A stretch of DNA of 64,000 nucleotides, taken from assembly GCF_006494775.1 (NCBI RefSeq), contig NZ_CP041146.1:5822501-5886500 (forward strand), given 5' to 3'. Origin of the DNA: Nocardioides humi. GTDB lineage: Bacteria; Actinomycetota; Actinomycetes; Propionibacteriales; Nocardioidaceae. Positions 6,854 to 16,814 of this stretch are shown here, in pieces (position 1 is the first letter of the stretch; each line of letters starts with the position of its first letter). The notes beneath the pieces were generated by a model. That model searched no databases. It had not been told where the DNA came from and worked only from the letters and a program-made list of their open reading frames with translations. Position numbers and translations under genes: made by a program.

Positions 6854-8686
6854 ATGACCCAGCTCGACGACCGGCCCACGACGGCCGCCCCGACCGAGAT
6901 CCCCGACCCGGCGACCACCTGGCTCGCCGCCTTCGAGGACGCCCTGACCGCCCGCGACGTCGACCGCGCCGCCGGCCTTTTCGCCGCGACCAGCTTCTGG
7001 CGCGACCTGATCGCCTTCACCTGGAATATCGCCACCGTGGAGAGCCCCGACGGCGTCGCCGACCTGTTGAGCGCCACCCTCGACCGCGTCGACCCGAGCG
7101 GCTTCCGGCTCACCGAGCCCGCCGCGACCGAGGACGGCGTGACGACGGCGTGGTTCGAATTCGAGACCGCCGTCGGCCGCGGCCGCGGGCTGGTCCGGAT
7201 CGTCGACGAGGACGGGCCGAAGGCGTGGACCTTCCTCACCACCCTCCACGAGCTCAAGGGACACGAGGAGCCCCGGGGAGCACGACGCCCGATGGGCGCC
7301 GAGCACGGCGCGAACCGCGAGCGGGTGACCTGGCTGGAGAGGCGCGAGGCCCAGGACGCCGCGCTCGGCGTCGACACCCAGCCCTACGTCCTCGTCGTCG
7401 GCGGCGGCCAGGGCGGCATCGCCCTCGGCGCGCGGCTGCGCCAGCTCGGCGTACCCGCCCTCGTCATCGACAAGCACCCGCGCCCCGGCGACCAGTGGCG
7501 CAACCGCTACAAGTCGCTGTGCCTGCACGACCCGGTCTGGTACGACCACCTGCCGTACCTCAAGTTCCCCGACAACTGGCCGGTCTTCGCGCCCAAGGAC
7601 AAGGTCGGCGACTGGCTGGAGTTCTACACGCGGGTGATGGAGGTGCCGTACTGGTCGAGCACGATCGCGACGAAGGCCACCTACGACGACGAGACAGGGG
7701 AGTGGACCGTCCACCTCGAGCGCGACGGCAAGCCGCTCGTGCTCAAGCCCACCCATCTGGTGATGGCGACCGGCATGTCGGGCAAGCCCAACCTCCCGGA
7801 CCTGCCGGGCATGGACGTCTTCCGTGGCGAGCAGCACCACTCCTCGCAGCACCCGGGGCCCGACGCGTACGCCGGCAAGCGGGTCGTCGTGATCGGCAGC
7901 AACAACTCGGCGTTCGACATCTGCGGGGCGCTGTGGGAGACCGGCGCGGACGTGACGATGGTGCAGCGCTCCTCGACGCACATCGTCAAGAGCGACACCC
8001 TGATGGACATCGGCCTCGGCGACCTCTACTCCGAGCGCGCGCTGGCCTCGGGAGTGACGACCGAGAAGGCCGACCTGATCTTCGCGTCGCTGCCGTACCG
8101 GATCATGCACGAGTTCCAGATCCCGCTCTACGACAGGATGCGCGAGCGCGACCGGGACTTCTACGACCGGATGGAGGCCGCCGGCTTCGACCTCGACTGG
8201 GGCGACGACGGGTCGGGGCTGTTCATGAAGTACCTGCGGCGGGGCTCGGGCTACTACATCGACGTCGGTGCCGCCGAGCTGGTCGCGAACGGCGACGTGA
8301 GGCTGGCGAAGGGCCAGGTCGACCACCTGACGGAGACGTCCGTCGTCCTCGACGACGGGACCGAGCTGCCCGCCGACCTGGTCGTGTACGCCACCGGGTA
8401 CGGCTCGATGAACGGCTGGGCCGCCGACCTGATCAGCCAGGAGGTCGCCGACCGGGTCGGCAAGGTCTGGGGCCTCGGCTCCGACACCGCCAAGGACCCC
8501 GGTCCGTGGGAGGGGGAGCAGCGCAACATGTGGAAGCCGACCCAGCAGGAGAACCTCTGGTTCCACGGCGGCAACCTCCACCAGTCGCGCCACTACTCGC
8601 TCTACCTCGCGCTCCAGCTGAAGGCGCGGCACGCGGGCATCGACACCCCGGTGCACCGGCTGCAGGAGGTGCACCACCTCGGCTGA
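6854..8686 (+). CDS. FAD-dependent (flavin-containing) monooxygenase with N-terminal SnoaL-like domain
   Basis: The 610-residue protein starts with an NTF2/SnoaL-like domain (about residues 20-135). The FAD Rossmann motif VLVVGGGQGGIALGARLRQL follows near residue 180, then a second dinucleotide motif RVVVIGSNNSAFDICGALWE near residue 345 (NADPH site) and the C-terminal ATGYG typical of FMO/Baeyer-Villiger-type enzymes near residue 515. It probably inserts oxygen into a ketone, aldehyde or heteroatom substrate that cannot be told from sequence. It stands alone, divergent from its likely regulator, with a tRNA gene downstream. Confidence 0.85.
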   Translation: MTQLDDRPTTAAPTEIPDPATTWLAAFEDALTARDVDRAAGLFAATSFWRDLIAFTWNIATVESPDGVADLLSATLDRVDPSGFRLTEPAATEDGVTTAWFEFETAVGRGRGLVRIVDEDGPKAWTFLTTLHELKGHEEPRGARRPMGAEHGANRERVTWLERREAQDAALGVDTQPYVLVVGGGQGGIALGARLRQLGVPALVIDKHPRPGDQWRNRYKSLCLHDPVWYDHLPYLKFPDNWPVFAPKDKVGDWLEFYTRVMEVPYWSSTIATKATYDDETGEWTVHLERDGKPLVLKPTHLVMATGMSGKPNLPDLPGMDVFRGEQHHSSQHPGPDAYAGKRVVVIGSNNSAFDICGALWETGADVTMVQRSSTHIVKSDTLMDIGLGDLYSERALASGVTTEKADLIFASLPYRIMHEFQIPLYDRMRERDRDFYDRMEAAGFDLDWGDDGSGLFMKYLRRGSGYYIDVGAAELVANGDVRLAKGQVDHLTETSVVLDDGTELPADLVVYATGYGSMNGWAADLISQEVADRVGKVWGLGSDTAKDPGPWEGEQRNMWKPTQQENLWFHGGNLHQSRHYSLYLALQLKARHAGIDTPVHRLQEVHHLG

Positions 8687-8776
8687 GTCGTGCCGGCGTA
8701 CCCCGGGAGTCCCCGATGTGAACGCGGCGGCGAGATAGGTTAGAGTCTCCGACCGCGGTTCCTTCGGGGCCGCCCC

Positions 8777-8848
8777 GGGCGATTGGCGCAGTGGTAGCGC
8801 GCTTCGTTCACACCGAAGAGGTCACTGGTTCGAACCCAGTATCGCCCA
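8777..8848 (+). tRNA. tRNA-Val(CAC)
   Basis: Acceptor GGGCGAT/ATCGCCC; anticodon stem CTTCG/CGAAG with loop TTCACAC and anticodon CAC at 8809-8811; T loop GGTTCGAAC. CCA is not encoded. A probable -10 TAGAGT lies at 8741-8746 with a weak -35. Confidence 0.95.
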
Positions 8849-8855
8849 CCGGACG

Positions 8856-8900
8856 GACACAGCCTCGGTCCCTGCGAGACGCAGGGACCGAGGCTGTGTC
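8856..8900. terminator. Strong bidirectional terminator between tRNA-Val and trmO
   Basis: A perfect 21-bp stem (8856-8876 with 8880-8900) closes a 3-nt loop. It lies 7 nt after the tRNA and 44 nt from the end of the convergent trmO gene, so it can stop transcription from both sides. Confidence 0.85.
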
Positions 8901-8944
8901 GTTCGCGGGCCCCAGCGGATCCGTGCGACGCTCGCCGTGCCCGG

Positions 8945-9460
8945 TCAGGGACGTCCGTCGTCCTCGGCCGGAGCGGCCCGCAGGGAGGCCGGCGTGGCGC
9001 CCTCGGGTACGTCGACCTCGTCGAACCAGCCCGCCCGCACGGGGGAGCGGGGCTGGTCGGCGGCGGGGAAGAACGGCTTGATGTCGAGCAGCGGGGTGCC
9101 GTCGACCATGTCGACGCCGCGGAAGCGCAGCCGGGTGTCGCCGACGTCCACGACCTCGACCAGGCTGAGGCCGATCGGGACCGGCCGGCGGGGTCCGCGC
9201 ATGGCGAAGACGCCCAGCGGGGGTCCGTCCTGGCGCAGGAACGGACGCTGGTGCAGGCTGTCGAGCGGTGTCGGCGGGTCGTCGCCGAGCCAGGTCAGCA
9301 GCCAGGCGTGGGAGAAGGCGGACAGGCCGTCGAGCGCGGCTGCGAAGCGGGCGTCGATCTCCGCCACGCCCTCCTCGGCCAGGTTGGCCGTGGCCTGGAT
9401 CGGGGTGTGCTCGCGCTGCGTGTGGGGTGTCCGGAGCATCCCGATCGGCGTGACCAGCAT
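8945..9460 (-). CDS. trmO: TrmO-like tRNA t6A37 N6-methyltransferase (UPF0066/TsaA family)
   Basis: The 171-residue protein carries the UPF0066 pattern: an N-terminal TPIGMLRTPH, GLSAFSHAWLLTWL in the middle, RPVPIGLSLVEVVDV, and the C-terminal GTPLLDIKPFFPAAD. TrmO adds a methyl group from SAM to N6-threonylcarbamoyladenosine at position 37 of tRNAs reading ACY codons. The family pattern is clear; specificity in actinobacteria is less studied. The gene is convergent with tRNA-Val and follows dps on the same strand. Confidence 0.82.
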   Translation of the reverse strand: MLVTPIGMLRTPHTQREHTPIQATANLAEEGVAEIDARFAAALDGLSAFSHAWLLTWLGDDPPTPLDSLHQRPFLRQDGPPLGVFAMRGPRRPVPIGLSLVEVVDVGDTRLRFRGVDMVDGTPLLDIKPFFPAADQPRSPVRAGWFDEVDVPEGATPASLRAAPAEDDGRP

Positions 9461-9498
9461 GGGCGCATGGTCCGCGGGCGGCTCCGATCACGGAAGGG

Positions 9499-9522
9499 CC
9501 ATCTCAGCGTTCGCTGAGATGG
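9499..9522 (-). terminator. Hairpin downstream of dps
   Basis: A perfect 10-bp stem (CCATCTCAGC with GCTGAGATGG) and a 4-nt loop, 19 nt past the dps stop on the minus strand. It is a likely intrinsic terminator separating dps from trmO. Confidence 0.65.
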
Positions 9523-9541
9523 ACCGAGCGCAGAAGTGGCC

Positions 9542-10093
9542 TCAGGCCTCGGCGGCCGCCTCCTCCTCGGTGGTGGCGCCGGCCGTGCTCAGGTTGCCGC
9601 CGGTGTCCTCGAGGTGGGCGCGGATGAACCAGTGGAAGAGCTCGAGCTGCTCGGTCTGGGCGATGAACATGTCCTGGGTGACCAGGTCGAGGTCGTCCAG
9701 CTCCTTGATGCCGTCGCGGTAGGTCGAGATCACCCCTTGGTAGACGACGTCGAGCGCGGCGAGGTGCTGCTGGGTGGTCGCGCGGCCGATGTCGTAGTCG
9801 TCCCAGGCGCGGCGCTCGACCAGGGAGCCCGGGGTGCCCTGGGGCGAGCCGCCGAGGGTGGCGATCCGCTCGGCGAGGTCGTCGGCGAAGCCGCGGACCG
9901 TGTCGACCTGGGGATCGAGCATCTCGTGGACGGCGATGAAGTGCGGGCCGACGACGTTCCAGTGGACGTGCTTGAGCGTGAGGTGGAGGTCGGTGCAGGC
10001 GTCGAGCCGGCTCTGGAGGAGCTCGACGACCCGCTGGGCCGCCTTCTCGTCGAGGCCGGGCGTGGTGAAGTGGAGGGTCTGCGTGCGTGCCAT
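9542..10093 (-). CDS. dps: Dps-family DNA-protection/ferritin-like protein
   Basis: The 183-residue protein contains [21 protein letters not shown] near residues 39-59, with the His and Asp residues that form the Dps inter-subunit ferroxidase site. It has the four-helix length of the family and an Ala/Glu-rich tail. Dps assembles into a 12-mer that oxidises Fe(II) with peroxide, stores iron and often binds DNA. The ATG at 10093 is chosen because the protein start [14 protein letters not shown] fits the family; AGGAG sits directly upstream and TACTGC could be a -10. It is divergent from thrS. Confidence 0.9.
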   Translation of the reverse strand: MARTQTLHFTTPGLDEKAAQRVVELLQSRLDACTDLHLTLKHVHWNVVGPHFIAVHEMLDPQVDTVRGFADDLAERIATLGGSPQGTPGSLVERRAWDDYDIGRATTQQHLAALDVVYQGVISTYRDGIKELDDLDLVTQDMFIAQTEQLELFHWFIRAHLEDTGGNLSTAGATTEEEAAAEA

Positions 10094-10251
10094 GCTCCTG
10101 CAGTACGCCGTCCGGGCCGGATCACACGGGTCGAACGGCTCACTCGCGACGGAGAACTGCCGCGCGCCGGCGCCGGTCGCCTCGGTACGATCGTGACCCG
10201 GTGCGCCCGCCCGGCCGCGCCGCCGCCACGAACCACCCGAGGAGTCCATCC

Positions 10252-12237
10252 GTGTCCGACATCAAGGTCGCCGTCCTCGTCCCTGACGCGCGCCAGGAGG
10301 AGACGGTCACGGAGGGCACCAGGGCCTGGGAGCTGTTCCGCGACGACGCCGACGTGATCGCCGCCCGCGTGGGCGGGGAGCTGAAGGACCTCTCCTACGA
10401 GCTGGTCGACGGCGACGAGGTGGAGGGCGTGGCGATCGACAGCCCCGACGGGCTCGACATCCTGCGGCACTCGACCGCGCACGTGCTGGCGCAGGCCGTG
10501 CAGCAGGTGTTCCCGGACGCGAGGCTCGGCATCGGCCCGCCGATCCAGGACGGCTTCTACTACGACTTCGACGTCGAGACCCCGTTCGTGCCCGAGGACC
10601 TCGTCAGGCTCGAGACCGCGATGCGCAAGATCATCAAGGAGAACCAGCGCTTCGACCGGCGGGTCACCACCGACGAGGACGCGCTGGTCGAGCTGGCCGA
10701 CGAGCCCTACAAGGTCGAGCTGATCGGCCTCAAGGGCAACGCGAGCGAGGCGGCCGAGGGCGCCTCCGCCGAGGTCGGCGCGGGCGAGCTGACCATCTAC
10801 GACAACGTCAACCGCAACGGCGAGGTCGCCTGGAAGGACCTCTGCCGCGGCCCGCACCTGCCGACCACCAAGCGGATCCCGGCGTTCAAGCTGATGCGCA
10901 GCGCGGCGGCGTACTGGCGCGGGGACGAGAGGAACAAGCAGCTCCAGCGCATCTACGGCACCGCCTGGCCGAGCAAGGACGAGCTCGACGCCTACCTCCA
11001 CCGCCTGGAGGAGGCCGAGCGCCGCGACCACCGCAAGCTCGGCCGCGAGCTCGACCTGTTCTCCTTCCCCGACGAGATCGGCTCCGGCCTGCCCGTCTTC
11101 CACCCCAAGGGCGGCGTGATCAAGCGGGCGATGGAGGACTACGTCCGCGAGCGGCACATCGCCGAGGGCTTCGAGTACGTCGGCACGCCCCACATCGCCA
11201 AGGAGGGGCTGTTCTACACCTCCGGCCACCTGCCCTACTACGGCGAGGGGATGTACCCCGCGCTCGACGTCGACGGCATGGAGTACCGCCTCAAGGCGAT
11301 GAACTGCCCGATGCACAACCTCATCTACCGCTCCCGGCAGCGCTCCTACCGCGAGCTGCCGCTGCGGCTCTTCGAGTTCGGGCACGTCTACCGCCACGAG
11401 AAGTCCGGCGTGATCCACGGCCTGACCCGGGTGCGCGGCTTCGCCCAGGACGACTCCCACTCCTATGTCACCCCCGAGCAGGCGCCGGCCGAGGTGGAGC
11501 ACCTGCTCAACTTCATGCTCAGCCTGCTGCGCGACTTCGGGATCGACGACTTCTACCTCGAGCTGTCGACCCGCGACGACTCCAAGGACAAGTTCATCGG
11601 CTCCGACGAGGACTGGGCGATCGCCACCCAGGTGCTCGAGGACGTGGCACTGGCGACCGGCCTGGAGCTCGTCCCCGACCCGGGCGGCGCGGCGTACTAC
11701 GGCCCGAAGATCTCGGTGCAGGCCAAGGACGCCATCGGCCGCACCTGGCAGATGGGCACGGTGCAGTACGACTTCAACCAGCCCTCGCCCGACCGCTTCG
11801 ACCTGGAGTACGTCGCCGCCGACGGCAGCCGGCAGCAGCCGGTGATGATCCACTCGGCGAAGTTCGGCTCCATCGAGCGCTTCATGGGCGTCCTCGTCGA
11901 GCACTACGCCGGCGCCTTCCCTCCGTGGCTGGCCCCGGTCCAGGTGCAGGGCATCCCGGTCGCGGAGCGGCACGTCGACTATCTCCACGAGGTCGCCGCG
12001 CAGCTCGAGGAGCACGGGATCCGGGTGGAGATCGACGAGTCCGACGACCGGATGCAGAAGAAGATCCGCAACGCCCAGCTGCAGAAGGTGCCGTTCATGG
12101 TCATCGCCGGCGACCAGGACGTCGAGGCGGGCGCGGTGAGCTTCCGCTACCGCGACGGCCGCCAGGACAACGGCGTACCCGTCGCCGAGGCGATCGAGCG
12201 CGTCGTCGCCGCAGTCGCCAGCAGGGAGCAGGTCTGA
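10252..12237 (+). CDS. thrS: Threonyl-tRNA synthetase
   Basis: At 661 residues the protein is full length. It has an N-terminal TGS domain, the editing domain with [11 protein letters not shown] at residue 73, the class II catalytic core with the zinc ligands Cys352 (MNCPMHN), His403 (DDSH) and His534 ([12 protein letters not shown]), and a C-terminal anticodon-binding domain. It charges tRNA-Thr and hydrolyses Ser-tRNA-Thr. The GTG start has GAGGAG upstream. It begins a conserved block that continues with the lipoprotein gene only 3 nt downstream. Confidence 0.97.
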   Translation: MSDIKVAVLVPDARQEETVTEGTRAWELFRDDADVIAARVGGELKDLSYELVDGDEVEGVAIDSPDGLDILRHSTAHVLAQAVQQVFPDARLGIGPPIQDGFYYDFDVETPFVPEDLVRLETAMRKIIKENQRFDRRVTTDEDALVELADEPYKVELIGLKGNASEAAEGASAEVGAGELTIYDNVNRNGEVAWKDLCRGPHLPTTKRIPAFKLMRSAAAYWRGDERNKQLQRIYGTAWPSKDELDAYLHRLEEAERRDHRKLGRELDLFSFPDEIGSGLPVFHPKGGVIKRAMEDYVRERHIAEGFEYVGTPHIAKEGLFYTSGHLPYYGEGMYPALDVDGMEYRLKAMNCPMHNLIYRSRQRSYRELPLRLFEFGHVYRHEKSGVIHGLTRVRGFAQDDSHSYVTPEQAPAEVEHLLNFMLSLLRDFGIDDFYLELSTRDDSKDKFIGSDEDWAIATQVLEDVALATGLELVPDPGGAAYYGPKISVQAKDAIGRTWQMGTVQYDFNQPSPDRFDLEYVAADGSRQQPVMIHSAKFGSIERFMGVLVEHYAGAFPPWLAPVQVQGIPVAERHVDYLHEVAAQLEEHGIRVEIDESDDRMQKKIRNAQLQKVPFMVIAGDQDVEAGAVSFRYRDGRQDNGVPVAEAIERVVAAVASREQV

Positions 12238-12240
12238 GCC

Positions 12241-13227
12241 ATGCACCGGGCGCTCATGGGGTGCGCCGCCACGCTGCTGCTCGCCACGGCGACGCTGGCC
12301 GGCTGCGGCGGGTCGACGCCGTCCGGCGCGCCGCCGCGCCCACCGGTCAGCACGCCGACCGCGACCGACGTCGCCGACCCCGGCGCACCCGCGGGCGACG
12401 CGGGCGACCCGGGGGCCGACGCCAGCGACCTGGCCAAGCGGGCCGAGAACCTCGCCCGCGAGAACGGCAAGCCGACCAGCGACATCGCCCCCCGCGACGG
12501 CGAGGTGCTCGGCGGCGACGTGAGCTGGCCACAGTGCCCGCCCGGCACGGGGATCCCGGAGAAGCAGGGGCTCGGGATGCCGATGCCGCTGCCCGAGGCG
12601 GAGTACGTCGTCCTCGGGCTCACCAACGGTCCCGGCTTCACCCCCAACCCCTGCCTGGCCGACCAGGTCCGCTGGGCGAAGGACAACGACGTGCTCGTGT
12701 CGGTCTACGCCGTGTCGAGCTACCCCAGCAAGGCCACCCTGCAGAAGTACGGCGCCGACGGTCCCTACGCCGCGACGGACCGGCTCGGGAAGCTCCGCAA
12801 CGTCGGCTACCAGCAGGCCCGCTTCAACGTCGGCACCATGGGCCAGGTCGGCCTCCTCAGCCCGATCGTGTGGATCGACATCGAGCCGGTGCCGAAGTTC
12901 GACTGGAGCGACGACCTGCAGGCCAACGCCGCGGTCATCGAGGGCGTCGCGCGGGGCTACACCGACGCCGGCTTCCGGATCGGGGTCTACTCCACGCCCG
13001 CCCTCTACCGCCGCGTGGTCGGCGACCTCGGCCTGGGCGGCGTACCGGAGTGGCGCGCGGCCGGCCAGACCTCGCGCGCCGAGGCGCTCAACCGCTGCGG
13101 CCCCGACTGGTCCATCCAGGGCGGCCCGGCGGTCATGGGACAGTGGGTGGAGCAGGAGCGCGACCAGAACATCACCTGCCCCGGGATCGCCGCCGATCTC
13201 GGCCGCTGGTTCCACCGGTTCTCGTGA
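12241..13227 (+). CDS. Lipoprotein with glycoside-hydrolase-like (DUF1906/GH25-type) domain
   Basis: A signal peptide with lipobox LAGC (lipidated Cys22) is followed by a Pro/Asp-rich linker to about residue 95 and a globular domain. That domain has GGDVSWPQCP, EAEYVVLGLTNGPGF, SPIVWIDIEPVP and GFRIGVYST, the pattern of TIM-barrel GH25-like and DUF1906 proteins that act on or near the cell wall. The acidic IDIEP segment would hold the active-site carboxylates if it is an enzyme. It follows thrS by 3 nt, so it is probably co-transcribed. The exact activity is not known. Confidence 0.72.
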   Translation: MHRALMGCAATLLLATATLAGCGGSTPSGAPPRPPVSTPTATDVADPGAPAGDAGDPGADASDLAKRAENLARENGKPTSDIAPRDGEVLGGDVSWPQCPPGTGIPEKQGLGMPMPLPEAEYVVLGLTNGPGFTPNPCLADQVRWAKDNDVLVSVYAVSSYPSKATLQKYGADGPYAATDRLGKLRNVGYQQARFNVGTMGQVGLLSPIVWIDIEPVPKFDWSDDLQANAAVIEGVARGYTDAGFRIGVYSTPALYRRVVGDLGLGGVPEWRAAGQTSRAEALNRCGPDWSIQGGPAVMGQWVEQERDQNITCPGIAADLGRWFHRFS

Positions 13228-13267
13228 CCGCGCGCGTGCTCCCGACCGGACGTGAGAGGGTTTGCTC

Positions 13268-14020
13268 ATGACCTCGAGCGCGGAGGGTGTGGACGCCGAG
13301 CCGCTCGACGGGCGCCGGAGACGCTGGCAGGAGCACAACCAGGTGCGCCGCCAGGTGATCATCGACGCCGCGATCGCCGTCTTGGAGCGCCAGGCCCCCG
13401 GTGAGGAGTTCCAGGTCCAGGCGGTGGCCGACGAGGCCGGGATGAGCCGCACCGTCATCTACCGCCACTTCGAGGACCGCTCGGACCTCGACCGGGCGGT
13501 GCAGCGCCAGATCTGCGAGCACGTCGGCGGCGAGCTGCTCCCCGCGCTGTCGTACGACGGCACGCCGGACCAGATCATCCACCGCATCGTCGGCAGCTTC
13601 ATCCGCTGGGCCGAGGCGCACCCGACGCTGTACTGGTTCGCCGAGCGCGACCTCGCCGGCTGGGGGCCCAGCCCGCTCAGCCAGGCGGTCGAGCAGGTCG
13701 CGGAGGGGATCGAGGGGATCATGGCGATCGTGGTCGCGGCGATGGGCGTCGAGCTCACCGACGACGACCGTGCGGCCCTGGACCCGTGGGTCTTCGGCAT
13801 GATCGGCGCCGTCTTCGCCGCCGTCCGCCGCTGGCTCGAGCGCGAGGTGCGCGAGCCCGGGATCGAGGCCTGCATCAGCATCCTGTCGGAGTCGATCTGG
13901 CTGCAGATCAACGGCATGGCGCTCTCCCGCGGCCTCAACCTGCCCGACCTGCCGGTCGCCGACCTGCTCCAGGCGCTGGGGCACGCCGATGGCGACGCCG
14001 GCGGTGAGGGCGAGGCATGA
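13268..14020 (+). CDS. TetR-family transcriptional regulator
   Basis: A 250-residue protein whose N-terminal helix-turn-helix reads FQVQAVADEAGMSRTVIYRH (about residues 44-63), followed by FEDRSDL, the standard TetR DNA-binding domain. The helical C-terminal part would bind an unknown ligand. ATG at 13268 is preferred, with GAGAGG upstream. The stop overlaps the start of the HIT gene as ATGA, so this regulator is translated together with the HIT gene just before pgsA, an unusual neighbour for phospholipid genes. Confidence 0.88.
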   Translation: MTSSAEGVDAEPLDGRRRRWQEHNQVRRQVIIDAAIAVLERQAPGEEFQVQAVADEAGMSRTVIYRHFEDRSDLDRAVQRQICEHVGGELLPALSYDGTPDQIIHRIVGSFIRWAEAHPTLYWFAERDLAGWGPSPLSQAVEQVAEGIEGIMAIVVAAMGVELTDDDRAALDPWVFGMIGAVFAAVRRWLEREVREPGIEACISILSESIWLQINGMALSRGLNLPDLPVADLLQALGHADGDAGGEGEA

Positions 14021-14556
14021 GCACCGGCCCCGACGGGCTCGAGCGCCTCTGGACGCCGCACCGGATGGCCTACGTCCGCGGCGAGGCCGACGACCCTGCC
14101 GCCGAGCCCGCCCACGCCGACCCGCGTCCGGCCTGCCCGTTCTGCCGGATCACCGCGGACCCCGCCACCTCGACCGACGACGAGCTGGTCGTCCTCCGCG
14201 GCCGCACGGCGTACGTCGTGCTCAACCTCTACCCCTACAACCCCGGGCACCTCATGGTGCTGCCCTACCGCCACGTCGCCGACTACCTCGACCTCGACGA
14301 CGAGGAGACCGACGAGGTGACCGCGCTGACCAAGGCGGCGCTGCGGACGATCCGCTCGGTCGCGCAGCCGCACGCCTTCAACGTCGGGCTCAACCTCGGC
14401 GGCGCGGCGGGCGGCTCGCTGTCGGGCCACCTGCACCAGCACGTCGTGCCCCGCTGGTCGGGCGACGCGAACTTCATGACCGTCATCGGCGGCACCAAGA
14501 CCCTCCCGCAGCTGCTGGGCGAGACCCGCGATCTGCTGGCGAGCGCCTGGCAGTAG
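14017..14556 (+). CDS. HIT-family nucleotide hydrolase/phosphorylase (Ap4A phosphorylase type)
   Basis: At 179 residues it resembles the mycobacterial HIT protein next to pgsA. It has a CPFCRI zinc-type motif near residue 41, VVLNLYPYNPGHLMVLPYRHV, and the catalytic histidine triad in GHLHQHVVPRW near residues 143-152. Such proteins cleave or phosphorolyse diadenosine tetraphosphate. It starts in the overlap ATGA with the TetR gene and lies 14 nt before pgsA. Confidence 0.88.
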   Translation: MSTGPDGLERLWTPHRMAYVRGEADDPAAEPAHADPRPACPFCRITADPATSTDDELVVLRGRTAYVVLNLYPYNPGHLMVLPYRHVADYLDLDDEETDEVTALTKAALRTIRSVAQPHAFNVGLNLGGAAGGSLSGHLHQHVVPRWSGDANFMTVIGGTKTLPQLLGETRDLLASAWQ

Positions 14557-14570
14557 TAGGTTCCTGACCC

Positions 14571-15233
14571 GTGTTGGATCGCTTCAAGGAGTTCTGGGCC
14601 GGGACCGTGCTGCACCCCGTGGTGCGGCTGTTCATCCGGCTGGGCATCAGCCCGGACGCGGTGACCCTGGTCGGCACCCTCGGCGTCAGCGCCGGCGCCC
14701 TGATCTTCTTCCCGCAGGGCGAGCTGCTCATCGGCGTCCTGTTCATCACCGCCTTCGTGTTCAGCGACCTGATCGACGGCCGGATGGCGCGCGAGACCGG
14801 GCGGGTCTCGAAGTTCGGCGCCTTCTGGGACTCCACCCTCGACCGGATCGGCGACGGCGCGATCTTCGGCGGCCTCGCGCTCTACTTCGCCGGCACCGGC
14901 AAGGACCAGGGCGACAGCTACCTCTACCTCTGCGTCACGCTGTGGTGCCTGGTGATGGGCTCGGTCACCTCCTACGCCCGGGCCCGCGCGGAGTCCCTCG
15001 GCATGGACGCCAAGGGCGGCATCGCCGAGCGCGCCGACCGGCTCGTCTCGATCCTCGTGATGACCGGCCTCGGGGCGCTGTTCGACCTCCCGATCCTCAT
15101 GTACGTCACGCTCTGGGCGCTCGCCCTCGCCAGCACCTACACGGTCGTCTTCCGGGTCCTGAAGGTACGCCGGCAGGCGCTCGCAGCGGAGGCCGCGGGG
15201 GAGGGCCCGTCCGAGGGGGAGACCCCGGCGTAG
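14571..15233 (+). CDS. pgsA: CDP-alcohol phosphatidyltransferase, probable phosphatidylinositol-phosphate synthase
   Basis: The 220-residue membrane protein has the CDP-alcohol phosphotransferase motif [20 protein letters not shown]...DSTLDRIGD (D-G-A-R-G-D-D pattern near residues 64-101) and about six membrane helices. Next to the HIT gene, as in mycobacteria, it most likely makes phosphatidylinositol phosphate from CDP-diacylglycerol and inositol-1-phosphate. TAGGTT (14557-14562) ends 8 nt before the GTG, suggesting a leaderless second promoter. The acyltransferase and PimA genes that usually follow are absent here, where pdxS comes next. Confidence 0.87.
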   Translation: MLDRFKEFWAGTVLHPVVRLFIRLGISPDAVTLVGTLGVSAGALIFFPQGELLIGVLFITAFVFSDLIDGRMARETGRVSKFGAFWDSTLDRIGDGAIFGGLALYFAGTGKDQGDSYLYLCVTLWCLVMGSVTSYARARAESLGMDAKGGIAERADRLVSILVMTGLGALFDLPILMYVTLWALALASTYTVVFRVLKVRRQALAAEAAGEGPSEGETPA

Positions 15234-15264
15234 CGGACCCGCCCGCGGCCGTAGAATCGAGGCC

Positions 15265-16167
15265 ATGAGCGAGCAGCAGGAGCACGGCACCACCCGGGTC
15301 AAGCGCGGCATGGCCGAGATGCTCAAGGGTGGCGTCATCATGGACGTGGTCACCCCGGAGCAGGCGAAGATCGCCGAGGACGCCGGCGCGGTGGCCGTGA
15401 TGGCGCTGGAGCGGGTCCCTGCGGACATCCGTGCCCAGGGTGGGGTGTCGCGGATGAGCGACCCCGACATGATCGACGGGATCATCGAGGCCGTCTCGAT
15501 CCCGGTGATGGCCAAGGCCCGGATCGGGCACTTCGCCGAGGCGCAGGTGCTGCAGTCGCTGGGTGTGGACTACATCGACGAGTCCGAGGTGCTGACCCCG
15601 GCCGACTACGCCCACCACATCGACAAGTGGGCCTTCACGGTGCCGTTCGTGTGCGGTGCGACCAACCTGGGTGAGGCGCTGCGCCGGATCACCGAGGGGG
15701 CGGCGATGATCCGCTCCAAGGGCGAGGCCGGCACGGGTGATGTGTCCAACGCGGTCACCCACATGCGCACGATCCGGGGCGAGATCCGCCGGCTCGGCTC
15801 GCTGGCCGGGTCGGGTGGGGACGAGTTGTACGTCGCCGCGAAGGAGCTCCAGGCGCCGTACGACCTGGTGGCCGAGGTCGCGCGGACCGGCAAGCTGCCC
15901 GTCGTGCTGTTCACCGCCGGTGGCATCGCGACCCCGGCGGACGCGGCGATGATGATGCAGCTGGGCGCCGAGGGCGTGTTCGTCGGCTCGGGCATCTTCA
16001 AGTCGGGCAACCCGGCCCAGCGGGCCGAGGCGATCGTGAAGGCCACGACCTTCTTCGACGACCCCGACGTGGTCGCGAAGGTCTCCCGCGGCCTGGGCGA
16101 GGCGATGGTCGGCATCAACGTGGAGGAGCTGCCGCAGCCGCATCGTCTCTCCGAGCGCGGCTGGTGA
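15265..16167 (+). CDS. pdxS: Pyridoxal 5'-phosphate synthase, lyase subunit
   Basis: The 300-residue protein is nearly invariant across bacteria: [18 protein letters not shown] at the start with the Schiff-base Lys in the family position, [33 protein letters not shown], and [12 protein letters not shown] for phosphate binding. It forms PLP from ribose 5-phosphate, glyceraldehyde 3-phosphate and ammonia supplied by PdxT. TAGAAT (15252-15257) ends 7 nt before the ATG, a clear leaderless promoter. Confidence 0.97.
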   Translation: MSEQQEHGTTRVKRGMAEMLKGGVIMDVVTPEQAKIAEDAGAVAVMALERVPADIRAQGGVSRMSDPDMIDGIIEAVSIPVMAKARIGHFAEAQVLQSLGVDYIDESEVLTPADYAHHIDKWAFTVPFVCGATNLGEALRRITEGAAMIRSKGEAGTGDVSNAVTHMRTIRGEIRRLGSLAGSGGDELYVAAKELQAPYDLVAEVARTGKLPVVLFTAGGIATPADAAMMMQLGAEGVFVGSGIFKSGNPAQRAEAIVKATTFFDDPDVVAKVSRGLGEAMVGINVEELPQPHRLSERGW

Positions 16168-16748
16168 CGACGGCGCCGTCCGTCGGCGTCTTCGCGCTCC
16201 AGGGCGACGTCCGCGAGCACCTGCAGGTCCTCACCGCGCTCGGCGCCGACGCGTTCCCGGTACGACGCCCGGCCGAGCTCGAGCGCTGCGACGGCCTCGT
16301 GCTGCCCGGCGGGGAGTCGACCACGATGGCCAAGCTGGCCCGGACCTTCGAGCTCCTCGAGCCGCTGCGCGAGCGCGTCCGGGACGGCATGCCGACCTTC
16401 GGCACCTGCGCGGGGATGATCCTGCTGGCCGACCGGATCGAGGGCGGCACGGCCGACCAGGAGACGATCGGCGGGCTCGACGTGACGGTGCGGCGCAACG
16501 CCTTCGGCCGGCAGGTCGACTCCTTCGAGGCCGACCTGCCGTTCGCGGGCCTGGCCGAGCCGGTGCACGCGGTGTTCATCCGCGCGCCGTGGGTCGAGCG
16601 GACCGGCCCCGGCGTCGAGGTGCTCGCCGAGGCGGCGGGCCACCCGGTCGCCGTACGCCAGGGGCACCTGATGGCGACGTCCTTCCACCCGGAGGTCGAC
16701 GGCGACGGCCGGGTGCACCGGGTCTTCCTCGGTCTGCTCGGGGGCTGA
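16164..16748 (+). CDS. pdxT: Pyridoxal 5'-phosphate synthase, glutaminase subunit
   Basis: The 194-residue class I glutamine amidotransferase has [11 protein letters not shown], the nucleophile Cys82 in [12 protein letters not shown], and the His-Glu pair in ATSFHPEV. It releases ammonia for PdxS in a 12:12 complex. The GTG overlaps the pdxS stop as GTGA, so the two are translationally coupled. Confidence 0.96.
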   Translation: MTTAPSVGVFALQGDVREHLQVLTALGADAFPVRRPAELERCDGLVLPGGESTTMAKLARTFELLEPLRERVRDGMPTFGTCAGMILLADRIEGGTADQETIGGLDVTVRRNAFGRQVDSFEADLPFAGLAEPVHAVFIRAPWVERTGPGVEVLAEAAGHPVAVRQGHLMATSFHPEVDGDGRVHRVFLGLLGG

Positions 16749-16814
16749 GCGGAGTTCAGCCGGCGTTCGCGCCGAGGTCGCCGGGGCGATGCCGCGGCGC
16801 GTCATCGTCGGCAG

